Assembly: GCA_963573305.1 (NCBI GenBank)
Contig: OY754329.1
Span: 130,249,422 to 130,313,421 of the forward strand
Direction: 5' to 3'
DNA length: 64,000 nt
Source of the DNA: Pyrrhosoma nymphula
Lineage: Eukaryota; Arthropoda; Insecta; Odonata; Coenagrionidae
The stretch's first letter is position 1. Every line of letters starts with the position of its first letter. Below the pieces are notes generated by a model that had not been told where the DNA came from, did not search any database, and saw only the letters and a list, made by a program, of their open reading frames with translations. The translations under genes were made by a program, and so were the position numbers. Positions 48,251 to 60,001 of this stretch are shown piece after piece.

Positions 48251-49395
48251 ATAGGTATTTTTTTCTTCCGTTCGAGCTAACTTTACCGGTAGCTCTCTTC
48301 TAATAACAAAAGAGGCGATGGTGCTTGCACTGTAGCGGTCTGAGGAGAGGTGAAAATTATTGCTTTTTAAAATGGATAACTAACTCAATCCATAAGGCCT
48401 TCTTGCTCGCCTAACATTAAAACCTTTGGCTTGCAAACACAAATTTTAAAAAAGAAGTAAAAAAAATATTAAAAATTCAATTTTTCCCTTTTCCCTCTCA
48501 ATTTAGCAGCATAAAACTGATTTAAAACATCTGCTTGGAAGAATAATGGCGTCAGGTGACCACAAAGCGCATAGATACATGCATCTTTGCTCGGAAAATG
48601 TTTTGTTCCAGGGCTTTCTCATTTTATCAATTCCACCGGGTTTCACCTCAATATGCCATGCTACTCTGTGATATTGCCACTGCTATAGAAATAAACTACC
48701 TATAGTTGTGAAAATTTAATAAATATATAGCAATGTTTTTCTTTCTAGACGAAAAGCTGTCACGATCCCTACGGCCTTCAAAATAAAGAAGCAGAAGTTT
48801 GTTCTTTGATTCAAAGAAAAAAGACTTAAAAAGAGATGTTAAGAGTTGGATTTTCATCGCATTTCAGAGGAAAAATACGTTCGTTAGCAGCTAGAAAAAA
48901 ATAAGGGTTGGAGCACAATGATGGAATCAGGCTATCGCAGAGAGCATAGTTAACGTGCGAGTCCGCGCGAAGAAAAATGTTTTTCCCACCACGGCTTTCA
49001 TTCGCACGGATCACCTTCCGCATGCCTCGATCGGCCTTCGCGTGATACGCCAGCGGAAAGAAGAAAGGACCAATAGCACGGTTTGCTGAGTAAACTCAAC
49101 GGCGCGAGAGAGGCGAGAAATCGACCGATGGCGTGAAAGAACTTCGAGCGCTTATTAGCGCACTATTAGGGATACCTCTCCAAGCGTAGCAATTTGGATC
49201 GCAGGTCGTTGATGCGATGATGTTATGTACACGGTATAAAGATTGATGGATGAATTCTGCAGAAACTGCATATGAAAACCGAGGCTGTCCTATGTGGAGC
49301 AGATCGTGGAGGAGCTAGGTTGTCGTTCCTCAGCAGAGCTGAAGAGGCTGGCTCGGGACCGAAAAAAATGGAGGACTGCTGCAAACCAATCCTAA
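48251..49395. other. Unannotated
   Basis: No gene recognised. The part near 48980-49200 is richer in CpG but has no supporting motifs. Confidence 0.4.
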
Positions 49396-49399
49396 GATA

Positions 49400-49870
49400 G
49401 TGACCGAGAGAGAGATAGATGCATTCTGTCACAATGCAGGCGAGGGCGAAGGACTGACGAGGCGATGCATGACATTTAAAAAAAAACTGAAAACGATCGT
49501 GTGGAGTGTTACGCTACATGGGATCAGAGACTCAGATCATTGGAATGCTGAAACGGAAGAGAATGAGAAGTTTTTGACATTTGGTGCAGGAGGCGAATGC
49601 TGAAGATTTAATGGACGGACAGGATCAGGAACGAGAAAGTGCACAGAAGAATAGGAGAAGAGAAACCCTTAAATCACAATCAGGAAGACGAGGTCCAGAT
49701 GGATAGGCCACAATTTGAGAGACAACGAATTTGTAAGGGATGCAATATGAAACAGAAGAGCAAAAAGGACATGGGGTTGGCAGGGGACTGGGTGTAACGG
49801 AAGGCTTGGAGTCAAACAATCTTCGGGTCCAATGAATAATGACGGTGATGCAAAAAGGTTCGACGTTCAC
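49400..49870 (+). pseudogene. RTE-type non-LTR C-terminal relic
   Basis: The frame at 49400-49603 reads GLTRRCMTFKKKLKTIVWSV, then TLHGIRDSDHWNAETEENEK. Downstream in another frame come RSRWIGHNLRDNEFVRDAI and a decayed KRTWGW. This is the order KTIVWSVALYGSETW .. W-GHILRHNEF .. G-RGWGR of RTE C-termini. A stop at 49601 and frame changes show decay. Confidence 0.65.
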
Positions 49871-50029
49871 CATGCAAAAGTAACTTGCTTGGACTTGCGT
49901 TAGAAGCCAGATTCCCCGAATCTGCAACGAGTGCTTCCCCAATTAAGCCACCTCGGCTTCTCACCCACCGTGAATTGATGTTCTCACGAGGGACCGTTCG
50001 TATGCGCCCTTCGGATGAAAACGTGAAAG

Positions 50030-50175
50030 AGAGATGTCGCTTCTTACTAGTTAGGTCACACCTGGAGTACCACGCAATAAAGTGGGACCTTGCACCGATA
50101 GTTTTAACGAGTGAAATAAAATACAAATGGAAAGCCGCAAGATTTCGTCAAAAACTGCTGCGAGCGCACAGAGAG
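50030..50175 (+). pseudogene. Jockey/CR1-like reverse transcriptase tail fragment
   Basis: Within the open frame 49885-50307, the stretch LVRSHLEYHAIKWD, then TSEIKYKWKAARF, matches the LVRPHLEYA-(x)-VWDP .. IE-VQRKAARF segment downstream of the polymerase domain in Jockey/CR1 elements. Only about 45 codons are recognisable. Confidence 0.5.
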
Positions 50176-50400
50176 TGTGACGCAGCTGATGGACGGACTG
50201 GTGGGAGACGAAAGAGAGTCGGAGACAACACTGTAAACCGAAGTTCGGCGAATCGTCAATCGCGAGCTATATCGGAGATAATTTCAGTAGCTCGCGGTCG
50301 ACGGTGAATGAACCCAATGAATATATCACAAACAACTTTCATTATAACTCTAGTAGTTCTTTGGGTCGGGAGGTTGCTGACCCCTGCGCTACACTTAAAT

Positions 50401-50930
50401 TACAGTGGAACTCCAATTATCCGGATCAAATGGGACTTGACCCCATTCGGATAATCAAATATCCGGATGATTGGATGGCTCACAAAAAAGGTACGTTCTT
50501 TTAAAAAAGAGCTACATTTATGTATAATGTATTAATTAAATAACTACAAAAACAATGTTGCTTGCCCTTGCGAGTGAAAGGCATATGACTCGTCGTCTGC
50601 CTGGGCGGTAGCGCTGTCGGTGGATTACATGGTTTAGCTGTGGGAAGCGGCCCAATTCGGCGCGCGACTACTGAATATTGATTATTCCCGAGATGATTGC
50701 GTCTTTTAACATGCTCGATACGGATTTATTTTAGAACGCTAAAGAAACGTATGTTCTGCAACCAATAACTGCCGAACGAAATTAACGGTATAACCGATGT
50801 AATATACGTTTTTAATAGCCTACTGCCGCGAATGTAAAAAGCCGATTTTCGAGGATTTCTTCCCCTCAAAGCGATCCGGATAATTGGTGATCCGGAGAGT
50901 TGGAGTTCGGATAATTGGAGTTGTACTATA
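50401..50930 (+). mobile_element. Complete pogo/Tigger-like MITE
   Basis: Starts CAGTGGAACTCCAATTATCC at 50403 and ends with the inverted GATAATTGGAGTTGTACTA at 50928. TA lies on both sides (50401-50402, 50929-50930). 526 bp, with no transposase-like frame. An additional internal GATCCGGATAATT-type repeat occurs near each end. Same family as 1-269 in opposite orientation. Confidence 0.85.
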
Positions 50931-50934
50931 CTTG

Positions 50935-52890
50935 AAAGTTTTAGAGCATATGAGATCCATTGTGACTCATAAGATATTATTTTGACCACATACTATATAT
51001 CTAGAACTTAAAGAAATGACAAAATAAGATAGAGACTCTGCCACACTGACGGTACACAAATTCCTTCTTCCCACCCATCATCACTCCGGCGTCCCGTAAG
51101 AGAGCGTGATCGCCCCCCTGTTATTCCTATTTATATAAAGTACATTTACTCTACAGTAAATAGCTACATTAGATTGTTTACATACGACGCTGCCATGTAC
51201 TGAGAAATTGCCACAGATACTGACTTAAAGGTATACGATTTAGCATGAGACTGAAAGTTTTGTTTTAATTTTTCAAATAATTTCGATTTCATACACCGAT
51301 TAACATCACCCTGGTGCAACAATTTTTAGGCGTTCACATGATACTCGAAAAAGATATCTTATAAAAATCCAATTGGCATGTATGGAAAATTTGATATTTT
51401 CTGACTAAAATTATCGCGATGTAGGTTTTATCTCGTCCCGTCACTAGCAAAGAAAAATAATTTTCGTTTCTAATGATTTTGGGTTTTTATTTTTTATAAA
51501 GCAGTAACGACTCATACATGCCGATTAAAATGTCGCTCAGTGATAAAAATATGGAGAAATTTACTCTGAGAGCAACACAAGAAAGCGAATATGGGCATGG
51601 TGAATTATAATTCATAATAATTATTTTTTTAGCGCAATAATTATTTTAGCGCAGAGATCCGGCGGTACTGCAACCTCGCGAGATGACCACGATGAGAGAG
51701 ATTGCGCGGCATATAGGAATTTCAGTGTCTGAAGTCCCTCTTGGGGTTATGGCTGTACTTCAAGGAAGAGATAGAACGCACCGCAGTGGTTTGGATGATC
51801 GAGGCTTTGGGAACGAAACGGAGAGACGCTTTGGCATTGGAGAGAAGTCGCTACAGTGAGGAGCGAGGAAGCTGTAAACAAAAGCCACGGCCTCCCCCCT
51901 TCCGTTTTCCGGCCACGCCTTCTCCTGAGTCACCCACGCCCCCTCTCGCATCCTCCCGCGTGCTCCCTATCGTCGCCGTCTCTTCATCCTCCGCCTCCTC
52001 CCTACCTCCCTCTTGGGCTAGGGCGAGTCGATACGTTCCTCTCTCCCTCACAAACTACGTGGCATTGCGGAGCAGCTCTTGGGGGATTCCACGGCGCCAC
52101 AGGGTCGTGCAAGCAAGGAAAGAAAAATAATAACAGGAGACCGGGATAGGGAAAAAAAGTGAGTGGACGTTGTAGGAAGAGAGGGGTGTTTTCTTGGCTG
52201 GGGAAGAGTATGAGGCACTTTACAAAGTCCTGCCTAAGCGAGTTGGTCGATCAACACAGCGTGGTCACTGGGTGCACGCCAAGAAATTTATTCACTGAAA
52301 TATTTGGTTGTATTCGTTAAGAGGTTCACATGAAATGGCTCCGATAAAAGATGCTTTTTCTACACCGCACAACGCCGTGCAAGATGAATGATGCGTAGTA
52401 CTAGTAGTGAAGATTTCATATAAAACGTCTTCTTTTGTAGCTTAGAAGTTGTAAAATGAGCCACTATTCTCACAAATGCGGCATAAAAAATACAAAAGAA
52501 TGTATTATCAGCAGTCATCAATCCGATGATTGGTGCGCCTCAATCCACTCCCCTCTCCGCCAACCGCTTCGTTCCGACATAATTATTTATTTGGGCGACC
52601 TTCGTAATTTTCCAGATGTATTCCATTCTTAGACTTCCTCTGTAATTTTTCCCTTTTCTTCTCCTTCCATCATTGCTTACACTAGAGTGCAAAATGTAAC
52701 CAATAAGTTTGTCTCTTCCTTATTTTCTCAGAGTTTTCATAATGCTTCTTTTTCCTCGAAATTTTCCTAGGATTTCTTAAGAGAAGCAACTATTCAACTT
52801 TTTTCTTACATAAAAAATACAGTGGCACTTCATCTCCGTAATAAAGAATAAAAAATTCAGAGTATATAATACAAAAATACAATCTATGAA
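50935..52890. other. Unannotated; GC-rich part at 51780-52130
   Basis: The 129-codon frame at 51741-52130 is Ser/Pro/Arg-rich within GC-rich DNA and has equally long frames on the other strand, so it is not called. No splice pair was supported. Confidence 0.4.
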
Positions 52891-52895
52891 TGAAT

Positions 52896-52995
52896 TATAT
52901 GCAATATATTACATGCAATATATTATAAGCATATAATGCATGCAAATATTTTATGCAATGTATTATACGCAAATATGCAATCCATATTATGTCTA
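52896..52995. repeat. Degenerate AT-rich tandem repeat
   Basis: Variants of ATGCAATATATTA recur about six times in 100 bp, some inverted. Confidence 0.6.
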
Positions 52996-52999
52996 TTAT

Positions 53000-54125
53000 G
53001 AAGATAATAAGATTCCACCAAGTGACGTCTTCGATGTTTGCTGATAGTGACACCTTTATTTCCCCGTTATATTGCGTAAAAACTGAGGTTACAAACTTTA
53101 TTAGAATAAAATTCTAAAGTTTATTGTTGGGTGCTTAGAAGAGTTATAGATGACTATTGTCCTCACAAACGCTGCGTACAGTACAACCAAAAAAAATAAT
53201 AGTATTTTATATGATAAGGAAACTCGAGAGTGGTGATTTATTTAAAAAAACGACGGAGGCAACATTAATTTTTTGCTTCAAGCGGATATAAACTCTGCTT
53301 ATATATTCAGAGAAAATGGCGTAGTGTTTCACAATAACCCGTCGGTTTTTCCATCATGGAGATATTTAAAAGAAGTTTTACTCACAGGAAAAATACCATA
53401 GCTATGATAATAATGACAAGATCAAAATACCACTTGGTTGAAAAAATGAGTTTATATCAAACTTTCACGTCAGAAAGTTTTATTTAATCATCGCATTACC
53501 TTATTTTCTTAAGTTTCCATTATTTACACAGGCCATATAAATAAAAGCTTTACGGAAGCTGTTTCCTTTGCTTCCGGCTTTCAGTTCAAAGACCTCAACG
53601 CTCAAGGGATATCGCAGGAACAGTATGCGGAGAGATAGAAAAACTTATCCACAAGAGGAAGAGGACTGACTAAACAGGCGGAAATATGTTTCATTAGAAA
53701 ATTCGAGGGGACGATGCAGAGAATGCGACTGGGACAGGGACGGAGAGAGAGAAAGTTCACGAGAAACGAAGTGGAATTAATCCTAACATTCTATGTCGCT
53801 CAAATAAAGGAGAAAAACATTAAAGGCTCAACCTGCTGATAAACTGATTCAATATTTTCCTCTACGTAACTCGAGGAGGTTATTTAGGTTATATCTCTCA
53901 AAGAGATAGCTGAGGAGCAAACAAAGAGTTAGCGAATATCATTACCTATCCAACACGGTTGAAAATATTGCCATGTTTATGTAAATAAACCCATGTAAAT
54001 AAACGCCAAAAGCGCATGGTCTGAAGTGATCTGAAAGCAAAGGACATCGTTTTTTTAGTGGAGTCATAGCTAAAAAAGAAAACTTTAAGATTAATATATG
54101 CGGAGCTCTAAGGCTATAAATAAGA
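53000..54125. other. Unannotated
   Basis: AT-rich, nothing recognised. Confidence 0.4.
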
Positions 54126-54129
54126 GGCT

Positions 54130-54545
54130 TGTGAAGAGTTGAATATGGAGTGTAGCGATAATCGGGCAGAAACGTGGACTATGTTGAAAGAGAATAGGCT
54201 GCAGGCGTTTGAGACTTGGGTGTGGAGGAGAATGGAGAAGGTGCGGTGGACGGAAAGGAAGACAAACAAGGAAGTGCTTGGTATGGTTGAAAGGGAAATA
54301 AAACTTCTAAATGAGAATGAAAAGAGGCAAAGCAGGTGGTCAGGGGAGTAAATGAGAGGCGAATGGTTGCTAAAGGCTGTGATAGAGGGGAGAATGTTGG
54401 GAAAGCGGGGAAGGGGAAGGAAGATTATAGGTTCTATGGACAGGATGAAGAAGGGTAAGACGTATGCTGAGATGAAGAAATAAATATTATAGGTAGATTA
54501 GGGCCATGTACATGTAAACATCCTCTGGATTTTTACTCACTTCCA
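54130..54545 (+). pseudogene. RTE-type non-LTR C-terminal relic with 3' region
   Basis: The frame at 54139-54351 reads AETWTMLKENRLQAFETWVW, RRMEKVRWTERKTNKEVLG, then KRQSRWSGE and stop. Another frame continues LLKAVIEGRMLGKRGRGR and TYAEMKK. These are the successive blocks of the RTE C-terminal region. The 3' part has CATGTAAACATCCTCTGGAT, matching the other 3' ends here. It is among the least decayed copies but has no reverse transcriptase. Confidence 0.75.
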
Positions 54546-54549
54546 TCTA

Positions 54550-56535
54550 AACCCACATAAACCGGAAGGCTGTCTTACGAATAATACGCTGGAAGAATAT
54601 TTTTAGCCATAAGTATCTAAACCGAAATGAATATAATCAAAATTTTAAAAATGTATGTCGGGGGCGAAGGCGTATGGAGATGGTGTGTAAGACTTAATCC
54701 GAAAGACTCAAGGGGACAAGGAAGAGAACTCGCAGGTAGCAAAAATAAAAAAAGACGGAGACCAAGTTAACAAGAGCGATAAAATGAAATATTCAACGAG
54801 ACGAAAAACATACTAAGTAGAGGAGAGGGGATTTAACGGGGCGGACCGATGGAAATGTTTGGTGACTGGAAACTCGGGAAAAAGTGAGGACGAAGAATGA
54901 GAAAAGCGAGCGAGCACAAAACCGTAAAAACGAGAAATGGATGGAGAGAAGGGAGCAATTACAAAAGAAGATGGATAAAGGAAAAAATATATATAATGCG
55001 TGTGAGAGAGAAATTAAGAAAACGGGAAGCAACAAAAAGTCTTCTTCAAGCTGCCGCTAACCCCAACTATAAAGTTCGGCGACCAGAAAATTGGGAAGGG
55101 GATGAGAAAGTCAGGTAAGGGGGAGAAGGTTGACAAATGATTTTAGTGGCTTCGGCGCGAGAAAAGTAATGAAAGACGAAAAAAAGTTTTTTAATCCCCC
55201 TTCAGAGGCAAAAGGAGTTCCAGCCGATCGAGGTCCAAACCAACCCCGCCCCATTTTTCCCATTTTCCCCCTTTTTCCAATAAAGCCAAGCTCAGAAGAA
55301 CTTCTCTTAAAGGTGGCGCAAAAGTAGAGGGAGCATCGGAAGTGAGGAGAAAGGGGAGTGGAAGGATGAAATCTTCGGAACGCTTGAGGGCCGACGTCAA
55401 ACGAGACGCCATCGAAATCGAAGCCGACTGCCACGGAGTATAAGGAGAGGGGGAGAAGGAAAAAAGAAGTGAGGCATGCGAATTCGAAATTTCACGGAGG
55501 GTGGCTGCCATTTCTCCCTGCACCATTTCCGTGGATTCTCCGACAACATTTCAGATCCTGAGGCCCCACCACCTCAGCTGATAATAACAACAATTCGACT
55601 TTATTGGAGCGAGACTGGTACTATGATGTCTCCTCTGCAAGGCTTCTACTCACTTTTTGATACAGAAAAGTGAGAAAGTGAGTGATTTTTGCCAAAAAAG
55701 TGAAGAGGTTCTATATGCATATTATAACACCCATGAAAGTGTAAGCCCCTGTAAATTTTCCTGGGCAATACCCGCATCACCAATTCTATATTGAAAAATA
55801 AATCCCAATAGTTATCATCCTATAAAATACGTTAGTGGACATTTAGGACCTAAGACGCAGTTGCGTGGCAAATGCCATTGCAGTGCGTCCGGTGATTCCA
55901 GAGATATCGTCGTGATTAGTCGAGTGGTACTTGCATTTATTAGATCCATAGATTTAGCTTCATCCCTTAAATATACTTAACATGGTGTTATTTTAAATTT
56001 CAATGGAGTATGGTGAGTTAATAATACGGAGGAAGCACCTTGTGATGAGAGATAAGGAGAACCTTGTAAATCTTGTATGAGTAAAACTGAAATTTAAAAA
56101 AATACGATTGATATCTACAAACCAGTCGTGTTGTAGCTAAATGTTATGCAACCAGTAGATGGTAACCCTCGATTGCAAAGACAAGCGAAAATCAATTAGC
56201 ATAAATCCTTCCACACGATGCTTACTTCAGTGCTGAAAATCGAACTAAGTTCAGTAGGTAAGCTTAAAAATGTACGTGTAGAGGAGGGTGCTATCATATT
56301 AGATGGAAAAATTAAATTCGATTATTCGGACAGAAAACAGAAGTACGTACGTAATATATTAATTTTCCCTCCGATTCTTGGATCAAAACATCAATCATAT
56401 ACAAGAAGGAGAGCCGAGTATTTCGAGAGAATGTCGGTGGTGAAGCTGGAAACTTAACAACATACTCTTCGGAGGAATTATGGGAACTAGCATTGAGAAA
56501 ATGTGCCCTTGAAAATTGCACAACTGGTTTACCGG
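54550..56535. other. Unannotated; purine-rich and GC-rich parts
   Basis: Frames at 54793-55526 arise from purine-rich DNA on both strands. The frame at 56218-56457 (79 codons) is unrecognised. No gene call. Confidence 0.4.
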
Positions 56536-56540
56536 AGGTT

Positions 56541-56599
56541 GTTTACATTTTTAGCACAGTGGGGCGAATTTACATTTTTAGCACAACCCTAGGCGAATT
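56541..56599 (+). repeat. Two-unit tandem repeat
   Basis: TTTACATTTTTAGCACA occurs twice, about 27 bp apart, each followed by a GGCGAA block. Confidence 0.75.
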
Positions 56600-56839
56600 T
56601 CAGTACATATGCCAATAGAATAGGGCACAATTTATTTAGATTGCATTGTTCATTAAAAGCCCGGAGAGCGCCACTAAGCACTGTAATTAGCATCGAATAA
56701 ACACACACCAAATCGGGTGAAATTCACCATGAAAAATCATTTTACTTGACCACGATTCGAACCCGGATCTCCCAATTCCCGGTCACGAGCGTTAGCCAGG
56801 AATAACACATAACCATCTTAACCCTAGGCGAATTTCAGT
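56585..56839 (-). mobile_element. tRNA-derived SINE with 20-bp target duplication
   Basis: Exact 20-bp direct repeats AACCCTAGGCGAATTTCAGT lie at 56585-56604 and 56820-56839 and enclose a 215-bp insert. On the minus strand the insert has a tRNA-like head with GGGTTCGAATCG as B box, then a body with TGGTGAATTTCACCCGATT. It matches the SINE at 57035 (B box and CATTTCACCC block). The duplication proves a retrotransposed insert. Confidence 0.85.
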
Positions 56840-57034
56840 GGAGGATTATGCGATCTAACATTTGGCCACATGTTAGCACAGGTGACGAGGTCGTGCGTGG
56901 TAAGCCAATGTCGCACGGGATAAACCCAACAACATCGCTTTGGGATGACTCACTCTGACAATTTTCCAATCACAGCAAAATTCGCAAACTATATGGTACG
57001 TGGTCACTCTGAAATACACCTTGAAATATGATGG

Positions 57035-57150
57035 TTTGGTGGTGTAACTGGCCAAAACACCTCACGGGCAATTGAGAGATCGGGATTCGAATCCGATCAC
57101 GTCAAATGATTTTTTTTATGGCGCATTTCACCCTTTTTGGTGCATAATTT
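57035..57150 (+). mobile_element. tRNA-derived SINE
   Basis: TTTGGTGGTGTAACTGGCC (A box) and GGGATTCGAATCCGATC (B box, about 57083-57096), followed by a GCGCATTTCACCC-TTTTTGGTG body. Opposite orientation to the copy at 56605-56819. No duplication was identified. Confidence 0.7.
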
Positions 57151-57309
57151 GGCACCCGTGCGCGAGACTGCGCACCTCATCATTTGTGCACTTCGCAGTG
57201 ATTGGAAGATTAAACACTTGCTCCGAGGCATCAAATTGGAATTAAGCTCCCAATTCGATTCTGGGTTTATGGCGCAGATTTCATTGCTAATCTACATGTC
57301 GAGTAAAAC

Positions 57310-57461
57310 AGCCTTAACGGTATCCATGATGAGAAAACCACCTTTGTTAATTCCACAAACTTCCACAAGTTTGTGGAATTAACAAAGGTGGTTTTCTCAT
57401 AATGGATATCCATAATTTCCACGAGGTCAGGCCTGAGATCATCAGTTTTAGCCTTAACGGT
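57310..57461 (+). mobile_element. Foldback Penelope-like element 9, without hammerhead
   Basis: The 12-bp duplication AGCCTTAACGGT lies at 57310-57321 and 57450-57461. Arms 57322-57361 and 57368-57407 are inverted with one mismatch. The tail at 57408-57449 reads AATTTCCACGAGG then GGCCTGAGATC, matching the tails of elements 4 and 7. The arms are only 40 bp, so just the outer part of the terminal repeat is present and the ribozyme part is missing. Confidence 0.75.
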
Positions 57462-57464
57462 GTT

Positions 57465-57680
57465 ATCTATACTAATAATGTCCTATCTATAATATAAATC
57501 GTCCTATAATATAAAATCTATGTCCGGCGAGGGGTTGGATGGGGGGCGATGCAATGATGGATAGAACGGCTGAACCGATTTAGATGGTTTTGTTGCCATT
57601 TTTACATATAGCATCACACGTATCTGGAAAAATCCTCGAAGTTCCATTTTCGAACCAGATAAATTGTGAATTGAAAACAA
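57465..57680 (+). mobile_element. Helitron-like 5' end
   Basis: A|TCTATACTAATAATG at 57465-57480, then tandem TATAATATAAA, then CGGCTGAACCGATTTAGATG. This order is typical of insect Helitron/Helentron termini, and insertion between A and T with a TC start fits. The 3' end was not located. Confidence 0.5.
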
Positions 57681-57804
57681 TTAACACGCCTCAACTCAAA
57701 CTCAAAGCCCCATGTTAAACTTGCTTAGCAACTACGTACAACATGTTGCACTATAAAACATATGTTTATATATTGCAAATATTAACAACGGCCTTCAGAT
57801 ATTA

Positions 57805-57912
57805 GGTGATTTACATTGAAATAACCTACACAAAATATATATAAATAAAGTGTACACTGATAACGTTTGCACGACTGGGTATTTTATCTGTCATTTTTGA
57901 CGGGATGTCAGC
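57805..57912 (+). repeat. Dispersed repeat E, copy 2
   Basis: Partner of 46340-46440: ACTGGGTATTTTATCTGTCA and TTTTTGACGGG. It may be part of the Helitron-like element that begins at 57466. Confidence 0.4.
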
Positions 57913-57914
57913 TG

Positions 57915-59320
57915 GTAAAAAATAAATGTGCTGCCCAAAAGCCTCAAACGAGACAGGCCCAAAAAAGGCAAGAAAGGAACAGACAAATACGGAACCAAAG
58001 GTAGTGAGCAGCGGCACTTCGCAATTCGACATCGTGAAGTCAAGGAGGGGGGTTGTTATGAAACGGGTGACGGGCATCGCGACTGCAAAGGAGACCCATA
58101 AAATGTGAAGAGCCCCCGAATGAGTTTATGCCTATACGTACGAGGTTTTATGGGGCATTCGTAAAATAAGACTGTTTATTCCATAAAATAATGGTTCCAA
58201 TCGTAACTTCTCACCCTTTCGGAAATTGAAGTAATGCTTTTTCTTTTTCCTACGACGCCGCCAGATGTCCCACGTACACGACTGTGCACTCCAATTCATT
58301 GCCATTGTCTCCTGATTCTCCATCAACCAGAATTTTCCCAAGTGCTCACCAATGCGCCTGGGTAGTGGATTATGCCATAACATTCATAAGCAATACCACA
58401 CGACCACCTCCGTAAAGCCATAAATCGTTAACTTTTATCGTAATAATAAATCCTGATTATTTGCTTAGCCTCTAGGCTAGTTTTTCAACAACAAACGCTA
58501 GACACAACTCAAATGGAGAGATATTGCGAATTTTTACCAATTCACACCAGTTAAATATCATTAATTTGATGACCAGAGCAAAATAAATTCACTAAAACAT
58601 TAACACTCAGTGAAACTAATATTTTTTCCTGAAAGTATTTTTATATACCATTAACGTTATCACATTAGCAAAGAAAGAAACCTAAGGTCCCAGGTGAAAA
58701 TAAAAGTTTACGGATCAATCTCAAAGATAGAAGCCATTGCGTCCCTTTTTCATAATAATAGAAAATCCAATACAAAGGAAACATAAAAAGAGGCATGTAA
58801 AATATAATTGGCTATCACTACTGGAGTTTTTTGCGGGATAGGGGTAGGCTATAAAGGCTATGCGAGGAAACAAGAATAGGTAATAGGAATTAAATGTATT
58901 TTCACACATAGTGAATAAGAAACTAGGAAAACACTTTTAATTTCTAATAATCGAACATGGTATCGGCCATGGTACTCCTTGTACGAGGTAGGTCGTTGAG
59001 CATCGTAGGCAATCCGATATATCGCTTTGGCCAACCGCTGTGACGTATTTTAGATTACATCAAGTGCTACTTAGGTACGGAGTGCATTGTGTATTTGTAT
59101 GGTATTTGGATACAACAGCAATGCGAGAAAATATATGAGGCAAGACAATTTTCTTTTTAGATATCTCACTTATACATCTACAACGGCGAAGCAAGTCGAG
59201 GTTTACCGGAGACAACTTTAACGTTGAAAACAGTAATATTTTCAACTTCCATTTGTAAACAAATTGGTGCTATGGTTATTTTGGCTGTAAAGATGATTGT
59301 TTGCTCAAACTATAAGTCTA
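57915..59320. other. Unannotated
   Basis: No gene or repeat recognised. Confidence 0.4.
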
Positions 59321-59328
59321 CTATTTGC

Positions 59329-59570
59329 ATTCATGATTAAGTAAAATACTTAGTACTTTTTTACACAATTTTATTTGTACGACGCGTTTCACAGATCCCC
59401 GTTTCACCGAAGGCATTGTCAAGTATTTACTTTTGAACCTGACGATGCTGTTGGTCGGTAAAACGTGTCGTGGAAATACAAATTTGCAGAAAGGTACTTA
59501 GTATTTTACTTAATCATGAATACAAACATAAATAACTTCTACGAAGTAAATCCTGTCACTGTCAAGTTTA
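59329..59570 (+). mobile_element. Foldback Penelope-like element 10, degenerate hammerhead
   Basis: The outer 28 bp (59329-59356) are exactly inverted at 59494-59521. The right arm has CTGACGA at 59439-59445, then a stem, TAAAAC where GAAAC is expected, and GTC at 59467-59469. The left arm is also decayed on the minus strand. After the right arm a tail with AACTTCTACGAAG and CCTGTCACTG fits the family tail with changes. The target duplication is uncertain. Confidence 0.6.
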
Positions 59571-60001
59571 CACATCTACTTATTATAACCGATCAAATAT
59601 CAGTACTTAAAATTGTAAATATCTACTTGACTCCATTCTTTCTTGGATAAAAACCAAATTATAGGAGCTATCATTCATTATTCCTATGCTAAATGTTGAG
59701 GTCTGCAGCTCGTGTAATCCGGATGACGTCATGCGCAAATCAGACTCATTTTGGTTCTACCTTGTATTAGTAGTACGAGTATTAACATGGTATCGGCACC
59801 TTGTACCATTTTCAACCCATTTATATACACGCACACAGTGCCGAAGCTATAGATGCTTATTAGGAATTAAAAGTGAGGAATGCTTTCCTTGTTTTCTTAT
59901 TTTTCATGTTTGACTAAAAACGATTCCATGAAGTAACGCCTCAGACATTCCCTAATGTTTCTTCGCATTCAATTAATTTAAATTACCCGATTATCCCTTT
60001 T

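Noticed and set aside
51741..52130. 129-codon plus frame in GC-rich DNA
   Set aside because: Ser/Pro/Arg-rich composition follows from GC content; equally long frames exist on the opposite strand.
52896..52995. CRISPR-like or satellite array
   Set aside because: Units are AT-rich, degenerate, without constant spacing and partly inverted; only a simple degenerate repeat.
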